From Anaerolineales bacterium (GTDB lineage Bacteria > Chloroflexota > Anaerolineae > Anaerolineales > UBA4823): 53,047 bases of DNA. The stretch covers positions 1 to 53,047 of the forward strand of contig JAFGBV010000293.1 of NCBI GenBank assembly GCA_016932955.1, given 5' to 3'. This document shows positions 34,671 to 43,191 of the stretch, piece after piece. The stretch's first letter is position 1. Every line of letters starts with the position of its first letter. The position numbers and the translations under genes were made by a program. The notes under the pieces were generated by a model. The model was not told the DNA's origin. It saw only the letters and a program-made list of their open reading frames with translations, and ran no database searches.

Positions 34671-37217
34671 ATGTTTCGCTATCTTGGTTCCTTTGTTGCT
34701 CGTTATCGTGTTGCGGTCATCTTCGCCTGGCTGATCCTGGCAGCGGGATTGATGCTGTTTGCCCCCGACCTGGCTTCGGTCTCCAGCACGGATCAAGCCG
34801 ACTTTCTCCCCGCCCAGGCTCCATTCGTCCACGCTGAAGCCGTCCAGAAACAGGCCTTTCCCGAAAGCGCTGCCAGCACGAGCATCATCATTATCGATGC
34901 CGGAGCAGGTAACGATGTGCACGATCCCTCGGTATGGGCTGCTATCGCCAGCCTGGAGAACTGGCTCGCCAGCGATGCCGCCCCTGCGAACATCATTCAG
35001 GTCTTCGGACCGATCTCCCAGCCAGATTTTGCCGATAAGCTGATCTCGCACAACCAGCGTATTGCCCTGGTGGGTGTCAGTTTCGATACCGTGATGGATG
35101 CTCGACCGACCGCCGAGGCAATTGCTGCCATCGATGAATGGCTGGCAGACAACACTCCCGCCGGTCTGGCCGTTTACCAGAGCGGGGATGCGGCGCTGAA
35201 TGCCCAGGCAGAAGAATCCACCTTCACCACCATGGACCGCACGATCTGGATCACAATTGCCCTGGTGATCGTGGCCTTGCTGGTCATCTACCGCTCGCCG
35301 GTCAGCCCGCTCATCCCGCTTGGTGCCGTCACTGTGGCTTTGTTGGTCACCATCGGTATCACCGCCCTGCTCGCCCAGGCCGGCGTGATTGCAGTGCTCA
35401 CTCAGTTGAATGCGATCCTGGTGGTTGTGATCTATGGCGCGGGCACTGATTACTGCCTGTTCCTCATCAGCCGTTTCCGCGAAGAGTTATCCCAAGAGGA
35501 TAACGTGCAGAACGCAGTCCAACGCACCGTGCACCTGGTGGGTGAAACCATTAGCAGCAGTGCAGGGACTGTTTTTGTTGGCTTTCTCTCGCTCACGTTT
35601 GCTGAGATGGGCACGTTCCGCAGCGCTGGGCCGATGCTGGCGATTGCGATCGCCATCACCCTCTTGGCTGGCCTCACCCTTGTTCCCGCTTTGCTCTCTT
35701 TGCTCGGGCGCCGCGCTTTCTGGCCAGGCAAGGCCAGCCATCGCTCCTCAGGCCGCTGGTACGAAGCCACCTCGCGCATGGCTAGCTCCAGGCCACTCTT
35801 TACCATCCTGGTGATCACGGCTATCATGCTGCCCTTCTCAGTCTATGGTCTTTCGCGCGATCTGAATTACGACATGGTTTCCGAGCTTCCATCCGATATC
35901 CCCTCTGTGAGAGGTTACCATCTGCTGCAAGAACAAATGGGCGGCGGGGTGGTTTTTCCACTCACGGTCGTCGTCACTGAGCGCGACGCGCAATCAGTGG
36001 CGGGGGATATCGTCCGCCTGACGGAAGAGTTATCCGCCATCGATGGGGTAACCGACGTGCGCGGCCTGCATACGCCGCTGGGTTCTGCGGATCAAAATAT
36101 CAACCGCCTGTTGCGTGTGGATGGTCAGCTTGCGCTATTGCTGCAAATGAGCCAGGCGGAAAATGATGCCGATCCTGCTGACCCTGCGGCTGCATTGGAA
36201 GGCATTCGTCGCTACATGGATATACTGCTGGTGCACTTCCCCGATATCGCTGCTGACCCCGATTTCCTCGAGGCCCAAAAAATCCTCGATGGCGGCATGC
36301 TCGCCATCCTGGCTCGCCAGGATGATCTGATGGCCGCCGTGGCAGGATTGGCAGAATCCTTCCAGGCGCGAGAAGATGCCTATCTGTTGCCGCCGATGGA
36401 TGAAGGCGACTTGTTCGAGCCGCTGCGCCCGTTATATGATGAATACGTCTCTACCAGCGGCCTCGGTCTGACCTTCAAGCTCGAAGTCGTTTTAGCCGAT
36501 CCCATTGGCGACCAGGGATTCGATGCCGTGGAGGACATTCGCAATGTGCTGCAAAAATACCAGGGCGATGGCGAAGCCGTTGTGAGCGGTTTCAGCGTGC
36601 TCTATGCGGACATTCGCCAGGTGATGGACCGCGATATGATCAGGGCTTTCGCATTCATCCTGGCGGGCATCTTCCTGGTGCTGCTGCTCATGCTGCGCAG
36701 CGTGGTTGCCCCTCTGTATCTGGTTGCCACTGTCCTGCTCAGTTTCACCTGCACCCTGGGTCTTACCAACCTCTTCTTCGATAAGGTGATGGGCGTGGAA
36801 AGGCTTTCCTGGCTGCTGCCGGTGTTCATGTTCGTCTTTTTGGTAGCCCTGGGGATCGATTACAGCATTTTCCTCTTTGGGCGTATCAAAGAAGAAGTCG
36901 CTGAGCATGGCACCCGCCAGGGTGTGCATGTGGCAGTGGCTGCCACAGGCGCGATTATCACCTCGGCGGGTGTGATCCTGGCTGGGACGTTTGCTGGGAT
37001 GATGACAGGCGAGATCGCTTTCCTGGCGCAACTGGGCTTTTCCGTGGCGGTTGGCGTTCTGATCGATACCTTCATCGTCCGCACTATCCTGGATCCTGCG
37101 CTGGCTGCCTTCTTCGGGCGTTTCACCTGGTGGCCGGGAGGCATTCCCAAGTCTGCCCATCAGCATGGCGGACAATCCCCAGAGCAGGCTGGCCTGGTTT
37201 TGCCGGGGAACGATTAA
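34671..37217 (+). CDS. MmpL/RND-family membrane transporter
   Basis: 848 residues with 12 predicted transmembrane helices in the RND layout: one N-terminal helix (about 12-30), a first extracytoplasmic domain, a five-helix bundle (YGAGTDYCLFLISRFREEL is the MMPL motif), a second extracytoplasmic domain, and a second bundle with ALGIDYSIFLFGRIKEE. MmpL proteins export lipids, siderophores or drugs using proton flux. ATG 34671 follows GGAGG and lies 13 bp after the lipoprotein gene. It is likely under the divergent TetR regulator. Confidence 0.92.
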   Translation: MFRYLGSFVARYRVAVIFAWLILAAGLMLFAPDLASVSSTDQADFLPAQAPFVHAEAVQKQAFPESAASTSIIIIDAGAGNDVHDPSVWAAIASLENWLASDAAPANIIQVFGPISQPDFADKLISHNQRIALVGVSFDTVMDARPTAEAIAAIDEWLADNTPAGLAVYQSGDAALNAQAEESTFTTMDRTIWITIALVIVALLVIYRSPVSPLIPLGAVTVALLVTIGITALLAQAGVIAVLTQLNAILVVVIYGAGTDYCLFLISRFREELSQEDNVQNAVQRTVHLVGETISSSAGTVFVGFLSLTFAEMGTFRSAGPMLAIAIAITLLAGLTLVPALLSLLGRRAFWPGKASHRSSGRWYEATSRMASSRPLFTILVITAIMLPFSVYGLSRDLNYDMVSELPSDIPSVRGYHLLQEQMGGGVVFPLTVVVTERDAQSVAGDIVRLTEELSAIDGVTDVRGLHTPLGSADQNINRLLRVDGQLALLLQMSQAENDADPADPAAALEGIRRYMDILLVHFPDIAADPDFLEAQKILDGGMLAILARQDDLMAAVAGLAESFQAREDAYLLPPMDEGDLFEPLRPLYDEYVSTSGLGLTFKLEVVLADPIGDQGFDAVEDIRNVLQKYQGDGEAVVSGFSVLYADIRQVMDRDMIRAFAFILAGIFLVLLLMLRSVVAPLYLVATVLLSFTCTLGLTNLFFDKVMGVERLSWLLPVFMFVFLVALGIDYSIFLFGRIKEEVAEHGTRQGVHVAVAATGAIITSAGVILAGTFAGMMTGEIAFLAQLGFSVAVGVLIDTFIVRTILDPALAAFFGRFTWWPGGIPKSAHQHGGQSPEQAGLVLPGND

Positions 37218-37232
37218 CCTATCTGTTATCAT

Positions 37233-37273
37233 GGTGAAATGGGGCGGCGATCTCACCGCTGCCCCATTTCACC
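37233..37273 (+). terminator. Hairpin after the MmpL gene
   Basis: GGTGAAATGGGGC (37233-37245) pairs with GCCCCATTTCACC (37261-37273). There is no T-run. It may end the operon transcript or protect its 3' end. Confidence 0.45.
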
Positions 37274-37337
37274 TAAATGGTATAGAATCATACCAGCCAT
37301 TGGATAAGTGGGTCATCCCTGTCGTAGAGGTTCTTTA

Positions 37338-37396
37338 GGGATTGCCGGAGTGAGGCGGCCACACCTGCCATCTGTCACGGCAATTCCCAGTGAGCC
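37338..37396. repeat. Dispersed repeat A, copy 1
   Basis: A block around TTGCCGGAGTGAGGCGG, CACCTGCCATCTGTCACGG and CAATTCCCAGTGAGCC. GGGATTGCCG (37338-37347) and CGGCAATTCCC (37378-37388) form its ends as an inverted repeat. The same block recurs at 40618-40671 with a few changes. No gene is present here. Confidence 0.75.
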
Positions 37397-37432
37397 GTCG
37401 TAGAATGGGCAGGAGAGCTGTGAGGATGTGCT

Positions 37433-38245
37433 ATGACTGAAACTGAATCCTACATCCAGAGCTTGATCGTCACCAACCCGCTGATCGAGCCGACCATGCT
37501 CGCCGCCATCCAGGCCCTCCTGCTCCCTTTGGGCAGCCGGGGGCTGGATGCGGGCTGCGGCATCGGCTTGCAGACCTTGCCGCTGGCCAAAGCGGTCGGG
37601 CATGCCGGGCATGTAACCGGGCTCGACCTATCCGCCGAGTTTTTGGATCTTGCCGGGGAGATGGTCGAGGAAGCTGGCTTATCCGAGCGGATTTCGTTCA
37701 AGCAAGGGGATGTGCGCGAGCTGCCATTCGAAGATGCCAGCTTCGATTGGGCGTGGAGCGCCAATTGTGTGGGATATGCGCCATTGGAACCCCTGCCCTT
37801 GATCAAAGAAATGGCCCGCGTGGTCAAGCCGGGCGGCATGCTGGCTATCCTGGCCTGGTCTTCGCAGATGCTCTTGCCTGGCTACCCGCTGCTGGAGGCG
37901 CGCCTCAATGCGACCGCTGCGGGGATGGCGCCTTTTGCCAGGGGGAAGCGAGAGGAGCTGCACTTCCTGCGCGCCCTGGGCTGGTTCCGCCAGGCTGGCC
38001 TGGCGAATCCCACCGCCCGCACCATTTCCGGCCAGGCTTATGCCCCATTGACGGATGATCTGCGGCGCGGCCTGGTCGCTCTCTTCGAGATGCGCTGGCC
38101 TGGTGTGGAAACCGAGCTGGCGCCAGAAGACCTGGCCGCATACCGCCGTCTGTGTCTGCCAGAGTCGCCAGGCTTCATTGTGGGTCATCCAGATTACTAT
38201 GCCTTCTTCACCTATTCGATGTTTTGCGGCAGCGTGCCCGCGTGA
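37433..38245 (+). CDS. SAM-dependent methyltransferase (class I)
   Basis: 270 residues. Motif I GLDAGCGIGLQTLPLA (about 34-50), the acidic GLDLSAEFL, motif II QGDVRELPFEDASFDWAWSANC and post-motif ARVVKPGGMLAILAW fit the UbiE/type-11 methyltransferase fold. The substrate cannot be told. It stands alone between repeat copy 1 and the DUF4143 ATPase gene. Confidence 0.88.
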   Translation: MTETESYIQSLIVTNPLIEPTMLAAIQALLLPLGSRGLDAGCGIGLQTLPLAKAVGHAGHVTGLDLSAEFLDLAGEMVEEAGLSERISFKQGDVRELPFEDASFDWAWSANCVGYAPLEPLPLIKEMARVVKPGGMLAILAWSSQMLLPGYPLLEARLNATAAGMAPFARGKREELHFLRALGWFRQAGLANPTARTISGQAYAPLTDDLRRGLVALFEMRWPGVETELAPEDLAAYRRLCLPESPGFIVGHPDYYAFFTYSMFCGSVPA

Positions 38246-38283
38246 GGATTGTTGAACGAATTGATATTAAAATATTCAATAGA

Positions 38284-38312
38284 TTGACATTTTTTATATT
38301 AAAATGTATGAT
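38284..38312 (+). promoter_or_regulatory. Promoter placed for a leaderless mRNA
   Basis: TTGACA (38284-38289), a 17-base spacer and TATGAT (38307-38312). The expected start of transcription, six or seven bases on, falls on the ATG at 38319, and no ribosome-binding site is present. Confidence 0.7.
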
Positions 38313-38318
38313 TGTGGT

Positions 38319-39512
38319 ATGTTTACTCGAATTGTCGAACATACTCTCCGTTCTCTGTTAGCTTCTCCTGAAATCTTGATCCTGTATGGGCCTCGGCGCG
38401 TTGGAAAGACCACGCTGCTGCAAATCCTTTATCAGGAGCGTCTCGATCAAAAAGAAACTGCAAAAATGTATTCCCTGGACGATCCTACGGCCCAGGCAAT
38501 TTTCGGCCATCCTTCCACAGCCCGCCTGGAGAGAATCTTCTCTGAGCTGGGCTTTCGCCCTGGGCAGCGTAATTATTTATTCATGGATGAAGTTCAAGGA
38601 CTTCCCCAGGTTGATTTACTGTTCAAGCTCATATTCGACCACTTCCCTTATGTTAAGGTGCTGGCAACATCTTCTTCGTCTTTGCTATTGTTACAAGGCC
38701 TAACCGACAGCCTGGCTGGGCGGAAGTATTTCATTGAGTTGCTGCCACTTACGTTGGGCGAATACGTGGGGATGCATACAGATGATTACTTCTCTTTCCC
38801 GGAATCGATCACGCAACAAGGGCGACTGAACGAAACTTTGCGGTCATTGGCAGTGTATGGCATGTATCCCGAAGTGGTTGGAAAATCTTCGCATGAAGAA
38901 AAACAGGCAAAGCTGCGCGACATCCTTGAAAGTGCGCTTTATAAGGATATCTTCATGCTGGAAAAAATCAAGGCGCCACAAGTCCTGGCGCGGTTACTGA
39001 CCTTGCTCTCTTACCAGATTGGCAACCTGGTCAACCTGAATGAATTGGCTACCCAATTAGGAATTTCGCGCAATACAGTGGATCAGTACATTGCAATCTT
39101 AGAGAAATACTTTATCATTTTTCGCCTCCCCTCTTTCAGTCGTAATCTGCGCAGTGAGCTGAGCTCTAAGTTCAAGGTTTACTTTTGGGATTTGGGATTG
39201 CGCAATGCCGTGATCAATCGCTATTATCCTTTCGAGGAGCGCGAGGATCGGGGGGCAATCTTTGAGAATCTGATCATTGCCTCCATCCTGAAGCGCAACC
39301 TGTATGGGCAGCGACCATTCAATGCTTATTTCTGGCGAACTTACCAGGGATATGAGATTGATCTGGTGCTGGAAAGCACCCGTGTGGAAGAATATTGGGC
39401 TTTTCAAATCACTTCAGCAGATAAGGATACTTTTTCAAAGGCGTTTCAGGCATATCAGCCTGCCAAAACATTTGTGGTCACGCCTGAAAACGCTTATCGT
39501 TTCTGCTGGTAA
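38319..39512 (+). CDS. AAA ATPase with DUF4143 domain
   Basis: 397 residues. Walker A is GPRRVGKTTLLQ (about 24-35), Walker B NYLFMDEVQGLPQ. The C-terminal DUF4143 region is shown by LLSYQIGNLVNLNELATQLGISRNTVDQYIAILEKYFIIFRLPSFSRN and KVYFWDLGLRNAVI. A YWRTYQGYEIDLVLE-like stretch near the end (FWRTYQGYEIDLVLES) resembles a degenerate PD-(D/E)XK site. The family is widespread, often mobile, and of unknown function. ATG 38319 is preferred to 38304 because the latter lies in the -10 box. Confidence 0.88.
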   Translation: MFTRIVEHTLRSLLASPEILILYGPRRVGKTTLLQILYQERLDQKETAKMYSLDDPTAQAIFGHPSTARLERIFSELGFRPGQRNYLFMDEVQGLPQVDLLFKLIFDHFPYVKVLATSSSSLLLLQGLTDSLAGRKYFIELLPLTLGEYVGMHTDDYFSFPESITQQGRLNETLRSLAVYGMYPEVVGKSSHEEKQAKLRDILESALYKDIFMLEKIKAPQVLARLLTLLSYQIGNLVNLNELATQLGISRNTVDQYIAILEKYFIIFRLPSFSRNLRSELSSKFKVYFWDLGLRNAVINRYYPFEEREDRGAIFENLIIASILKRNLYGQRPFNAYFWRTYQGYEIDLVLESTRVEEYWAFQITSADKDTFSKAFQAYQPAKTFVVTPENAYRFCW

Positions 39513-39526
39513 TATCCCACGACAGG

Positions 39527-40132
39527 CTATGCCCTTTTGCGCCTCATAACCACCACCCCCATCCCCACCATGACCCCTGCCAGCAGACCGCCGCACAGGC
39601 AGCCCAACCCTGCCCCGCCCAGGCTGCGCCAGGTCAGATCACCAAGCGCCCACAGCCCCGTATAGACATCTTCCCAATACCACAGCGAGCCGTCGGAGCT
39701 GCGCGCAAAGCCGTACTGCTCAATCACCTCGGCATGGCAGGAGCTGATGGTGCGCGCCTCGACTGCCAGGTCGGGCAGCGGCGGCGGGGCGATCATCGTT
39801 GCCGTGCAGGTGCCCATGCCGGACGGCGGTGCGATCTCTGTGACCTCTTGCCAGCCTGCCCCGTTATCGTTCAGGTAGATGCGCCCATCCGTTCCGCTGA
39901 TATAAAGTTGCCACCCGCCGGACATGTAAACGCTGGCGTAAACGTCCAGGATGCCCGCTGCCCCGCCGGGGGGCGAGCCAAGCGGCTGCCAATCCGTCGT
40001 GGATTTGAACGGTCGTTGCAGGCTGCTGGCGATACCCAGCCCGCCCCCCAGCACCGTGCCGCCGATGACCAACGCCAGCGAGGCCAGCACAGCCAGAATG
40101 GTGAAGGTGCTACGTTTGGGAGAGCGTTTCAT
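39527..40132 (-). CDS. Hypothetical membrane protein
   Basis: 201 residues not recognised. A transmembrane helix or signal anchor at about 10-32, an extracytoplasmic segment of about 130 residues with a beta-propeller-like stretch (DWQPLGSPPGGAAGILDVYA, QLYISGTDGRIYLNDNG, SSDGSLWYW), and a second helix at about 176-195 followed by RRKR. The repeated W/G/D pattern hints at a half propeller. It overlaps the DUF1801 gene by 4 bp, so the two are cotranscribed. Confidence 0.55.
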   Translation of the reverse strand: MKRSPKRSTFTILAVLASLALVIGGTVLGGGLGIASSLQRPFKSTTDWQPLGSPPGGAAGILDVYASVYMSGGWQLYISGTDGRIYLNDNGAGWQEVTEIAPPSGMGTCTATMIAPPPLPDLAVEARTISSCHAEVIEQYGFARSSDGSLWYWEDVYTGLWALGDLTWRSLGGAGLGCLCGGLLAGVMVGMGVVVMRRKRA

Positions 40133-40536
40133 CTGCCTCTCGCCTCCCGCTGCTGCTTGGTTGCTTTCTTGCTGCCTTTGGTGAGATTCTCCTCCACCCG
40201 GTATTCCACTATCCGCCTGACCAGCTCCAGCGGCAGGGGCTGGTCGAGCGGGAACTGCACCGCGCCTTTCGAGTTCTTATACACCGCCAGCTGCTCCTTG
40301 AATGCTGCAACGCCCGTTGGTGCGGGGTAAAAGCCGATGTGCCTGGCATGCGCAGCAAAATGCACCAGGTTGCCGTTGAGGTAATAGGTCGGCATCTGGT
40401 AGCTGATCTTCTCCACTGCTTGCGGCGCCGCGGCCCGGATCACCGCACGCAGCGCTTGCAGCCTCTCCTGTACCTGTGGGGGAAATATGGCAATGTATTC
40501 ATCGAACGTGCTGAAACCGGGCGCTTTTGGGTTCAT
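40129..40536 (-). CDS. DUF1801 (YdhG-like) protein
   Basis: 135 residues. STFDEYIAIFPPQVQERLQALRAVIRAAAPQAVEKISYQMPTYYLNGNLVHFAAHARHIGFYP is a clear DUF1801/YdhG-family match. Family function is unknown; the fold is YjbR/frataxin-like. ATG 40536 follows AGGAG. The in-frame extension upstream to 40722 is translated repeat DNA, not protein. Confidence 0.88.
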   Translation of the reverse strand: MNPKAPGFSTFDEYIAIFPPQVQERLQALRAVIRAAAPQAVEKISYQMPTYYLNGNLVHFAAHARHIGFYPAPTGVAAFKEQLAVYKNSKGAVQFPLDQPLPLELVRRIVEYRVEENLTKGSKKATKQQREARGR

Positions 40537-40617
40537 CTTGTTCTCCTGCTCATCCGCGTTGGTTGATTTTAACCCCGGTGAACCAAAATCGACAGAGATG
40601 AAATGTGGTTCTCCAGG

Positions 40618-40671
40618 AATTGCCAGGGTGAGGCGACATCTGCCATCTGTCACGGCAACTCCCAATGAGCC
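40618..40671. repeat. Dispersed repeat A, copy 2
   Basis: TTGCCAGGGTGAGGCG, then ACATCTGCCATCTGTCACGG and CAACTCCCAATGAGCC, matching the block at 37342-37396 with a handful of changes. It lies just upstream of the DUF1801 gene and 102 bp before the WD40 gene. Confidence 0.75.
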
Positions 40672-40772
40672 TGAAATGTTGGCTAAAAAGAAGGCGACCC
40701 TGAAGAGTATAATAAATGCCATCTTCGCCGGATTAAGGGGAGCATCTTGCGGCGCGGTGTAAAGGAGCTACG

Positions 40773-42911
40773 ATGAAACGCTATTGGAAGCTTGCTCTGC
40801 TGGTTGGATTGGTGCTGAATAGCTGCGCCTGGCTGAACCGGCCTGCGCTAGCGCCGACCGCCACACCGCCGCCCACTGCGACGGCTGAGCCTGGTCAGAT
40901 GGAGGCGCTCCCCCCCAGGGCCACCCTGCCGCCCACACCGACCCAAACGCTCACCCCAACCCCGCTCACCCCCACCCCAACCCCCACACCTCTTCCCCCG
41001 GCACTGCAGGGTACGCCGTATTTCCAGCCCGCCGAGATCATCGCCGCCGAGAATGCCGCTCAACTCGCCCGGCTGGCGCGCTGGGGCCGCGGCAACATCA
41101 ACCAAACCGCCCTCTCGCCGGATGGCGCCACCCTCGCCGCCGCCACTGACCTGGGCATCTACCTCTTCGCCGCAGATTCGCTGGAGCAGCAGCGCTTCAT
41201 CCCCACCGATATCAGCCTGGAATGCATCGCCTTCTCTCCCGACGGCCTGACGCTTGCCACCGGCTCCAACGATGGCATCTTGCTCTGGGACCTCGCCAGC
41301 GGGCAGGCGACCCTTGAGCTGGCCGGCGACCCGCATGATTTCGTCAACGCGCTGGCCTTCTCACCTGATGGCAGCCTGCTGGCCTCCGCCACATTTATGA
41401 GCCCGCAGCGCTTTGCCTTTGAAAACGAAGACGTGGACACCATCGATATCTGGGATCCCCTCAGCGGCGAGCTGCTCCAAAGCCTGGTGGGGATGGTCAA
41501 TTACACCTCTGATGCGCTCGCCTTCTCCCTAGATGGCAAATACCTCGCCGCTGGCCAGACGAATTCTGACCTCAATAACCGGCTTGGCCTCATCGTCGTG
41601 TGGGATGTTGGCACCTGGGGCGAGGTCGGTCGCTGCGTAGAGAAAGTCCGCGCTGTCTACCCCGGCAGCCTGGCCTTCTCCCCCGATGGCGAGACGCTGG
41701 CTTTCCCGGCCAACGAGGTTGGGATCATCTTATGGAACACTGCCAGCGATGCCATGATCTCGATACCCTCCTTTGAAGCCGGCTGGGTGTACAGCCTGGC
41801 CTTCTCCCGAGATGGGAAACTGCTGGCCGCGGGCACGCAGGAGGGGGAGATCGTGCTGTGGGATGTTGCCCTCAACCAGCCCGTGCATACCCTGCATGCA
41901 GAAGGCGGGGCGGTGGATAGCCTGATCTTTTCCTCCGACGGCCAATTGTTGTTCTCCAGCGCTGAGATTGGCTTGAGCGTGTGGGATGTTGGCGCGGGGA
42001 TCCTGGTGGGCAGCAATCTCGCCCATACCCCGCCGGGGGCGGTGATCTCCTTCTCGCCGGATGGCAGCCGCCTGGCAACTTACACCGCTGACCTGGTCAC
42101 CATCTGGGACGCCGCCAGCGGGCAGCCGCTGCAGCAGTTCAGCGGGGGGGAGTACGCCGTCATCTCCCCCGATTGGTCGCTCCTCGCCGCCGTTTCCGTC
42201 GAAGACCGCGGCATCTTGCTGCTCTACGACCTGAACAGCGGGCAACTGCTGCGCCAGATCAGCAACGACAGCAACCTGGCGGAGATCTCGGGCATGGCTT
42301 TTTCGCCGGATGGCGGCGTGCTGGCGCAGGTGGAGTACTCCTTCCGCCAGATCCTCCTGCTCTGGGATACCGCCACCGGCGCCCTGCTGCATACCATCCA
42401 GGGAGAAAACCCGTTTTCCGATGTTCTCGCCATCTCCCCCGACGGCCAGACGCTGGCAACCGTGTCCTATTACCTAGATGATCCTCCGGATAACCCGAAT
42501 GGCAAAGCGATCCATTTCTGGGACCTGGCCAGCGGGGCGGAGCTGGAGGCGCTGAGGCTGGGAGCAGGCAATATCCGCGCCCTGGCCTATTCCCCCGATG
42601 GCAGCCTGTTAGCCGTGCAGACCTTTGGCGAGATCATCCTCTGGGAGGTGGGCAGCCGCGCCGTGCTCCACACCCTGGAATACAAGATCAACGGTAGCCT
42701 CGCCTTCTCCCCCGATGGCAGGCTGCTGGCCGCCGGGGGCTGGTCGTCCGACCCGCTGCTCACCCTGTGGGATGTCGCCGCGGGAGTGCAGGTGGCGTCG
42801 CTGGCGGGGCACAACCTGGATACCACCGGGCTGGCCTTCTCGCCCGATGGCAGGAGGCTGGTCTCCACCGCGGCAGAAGGGGCCATCCTGGTGTGGGGCC
42901 TGCGCCCGTGA
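40773..42911 (+). CDS. WD40-repeat beta-propeller lipoprotein
   Basis: 712 residues. The signal peptide ends near the Cys in LNSCAW (about 18), followed by a Pro/Thr linker to about residue 75. About 13 WD40-type units follow, each with a LAFSPDG(xx)LA segment and a closing xLWDxxSG segment (for example NDGILLWDLASG, GLIVVWDVGTW, AILVWGLRP), enough for two seven-bladed propellers. It is probably a surface scaffold or binding protein. AAAGGAG precedes the ATG. Local GC is high and the repeats are similar to each other. Confidence 0.9.
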   Translation: MKRYWKLALLVGLVLNSCAWLNRPALAPTATPPPTATAEPGQMEALPPRATLPPTPTQTLTPTPLTPTPTPTPLPPALQGTPYFQPAEIIAAENAAQLARLARWGRGNINQTALSPDGATLAAATDLGIYLFAADSLEQQRFIPTDISLECIAFSPDGLTLATGSNDGILLWDLASGQATLELAGDPHDFVNALAFSPDGSLLASATFMSPQRFAFENEDVDTIDIWDPLSGELLQSLVGMVNYTSDALAFSLDGKYLAAGQTNSDLNNRLGLIVVWDVGTWGEVGRCVEKVRAVYPGSLAFSPDGETLAFPANEVGIILWNTASDAMISIPSFEAGWVYSLAFSRDGKLLAAGTQEGEIVLWDVALNQPVHTLHAEGGAVDSLIFSSDGQLLFSSAEIGLSVWDVGAGILVGSNLAHTPPGAVISFSPDGSRLATYTADLVTIWDAASGQPLQQFSGGEYAVISPDWSLLAAVSVEDRGILLLYDLNSGQLLRQISNDSNLAEISGMAFSPDGGVLAQVEYSFRQILLLWDTATGALLHTIQGENPFSDVLAISPDGQTLATVSYYLDDPPDNPNGKAIHFWDLASGAELEALRLGAGNIRALAYSPDGSLLAVQTFGEIILWEVGSRAVLHTLEYKINGSLAFSPDGRLLAAGGWSSDPLLTLWDVAAGVQVASLAGHNLDTTGLAFSPDGRRLVSTAAEGAILVWGLRP

Positions 42912-42930
42912 CGGTCGGCTTGCCGCCGGG

Positions 42931-43150
42931 TCATTGCGAGCCGCCGTCCTTTGGCGGCGTGGCAATCCCTTAGGGTCGTGCCCCTCCCGTCGGTGCCACG
43001 TAGGGGCGCATGGCATGCGCCCAGACAGCATCCGCCCTCCATCATCGTAGGGGCGGGTCTGTAACCCGACCCCCGACCTGCCCTTCGTCGTCGTACGGGC
43101 ACGGCAGTGGACCGCAATAGCAATCATCCTTCAACAACCAGCCGTGCCCC
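42931..43150. repeat. Cluster of short palindromic intergenic repeats (right of the WD40 gene)
   Basis: Four elements in a row fill this gene-free stretch: an ATTGCGAGCCGCC ... GGCGGCGTGGCAAT hairpin (42933-42966); GGGCGCATG-G-CATGCGCCC, a perfect palindrome (43004-43022); GGGGCGGGT ... ACCCGACCCC (43050-43073); and GGGCACGGC ... GCCGTGCCCC (43097-43150). The last shares its core with the element at 50461-50515 on the other side of the restriction operon. Confidence 0.7.
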
Positions 43151-43191
43151 AACCCGGCCCTCATCCATCACCTTCCCCGCCATCACCCCTC

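Noticed and set aside
38304..38318. Upstream ATG at 38304 as the start of the DUF4143 ATPase
   Set aside because: It lies inside the promoter spacer and -10, so it would not be on the mRNA.
40537..40722. N-terminal extension of the DUF1801 protein
   Set aside because: The extra residues are translated dispersed repeat, and AGGAG sits before the ATG at 40536.
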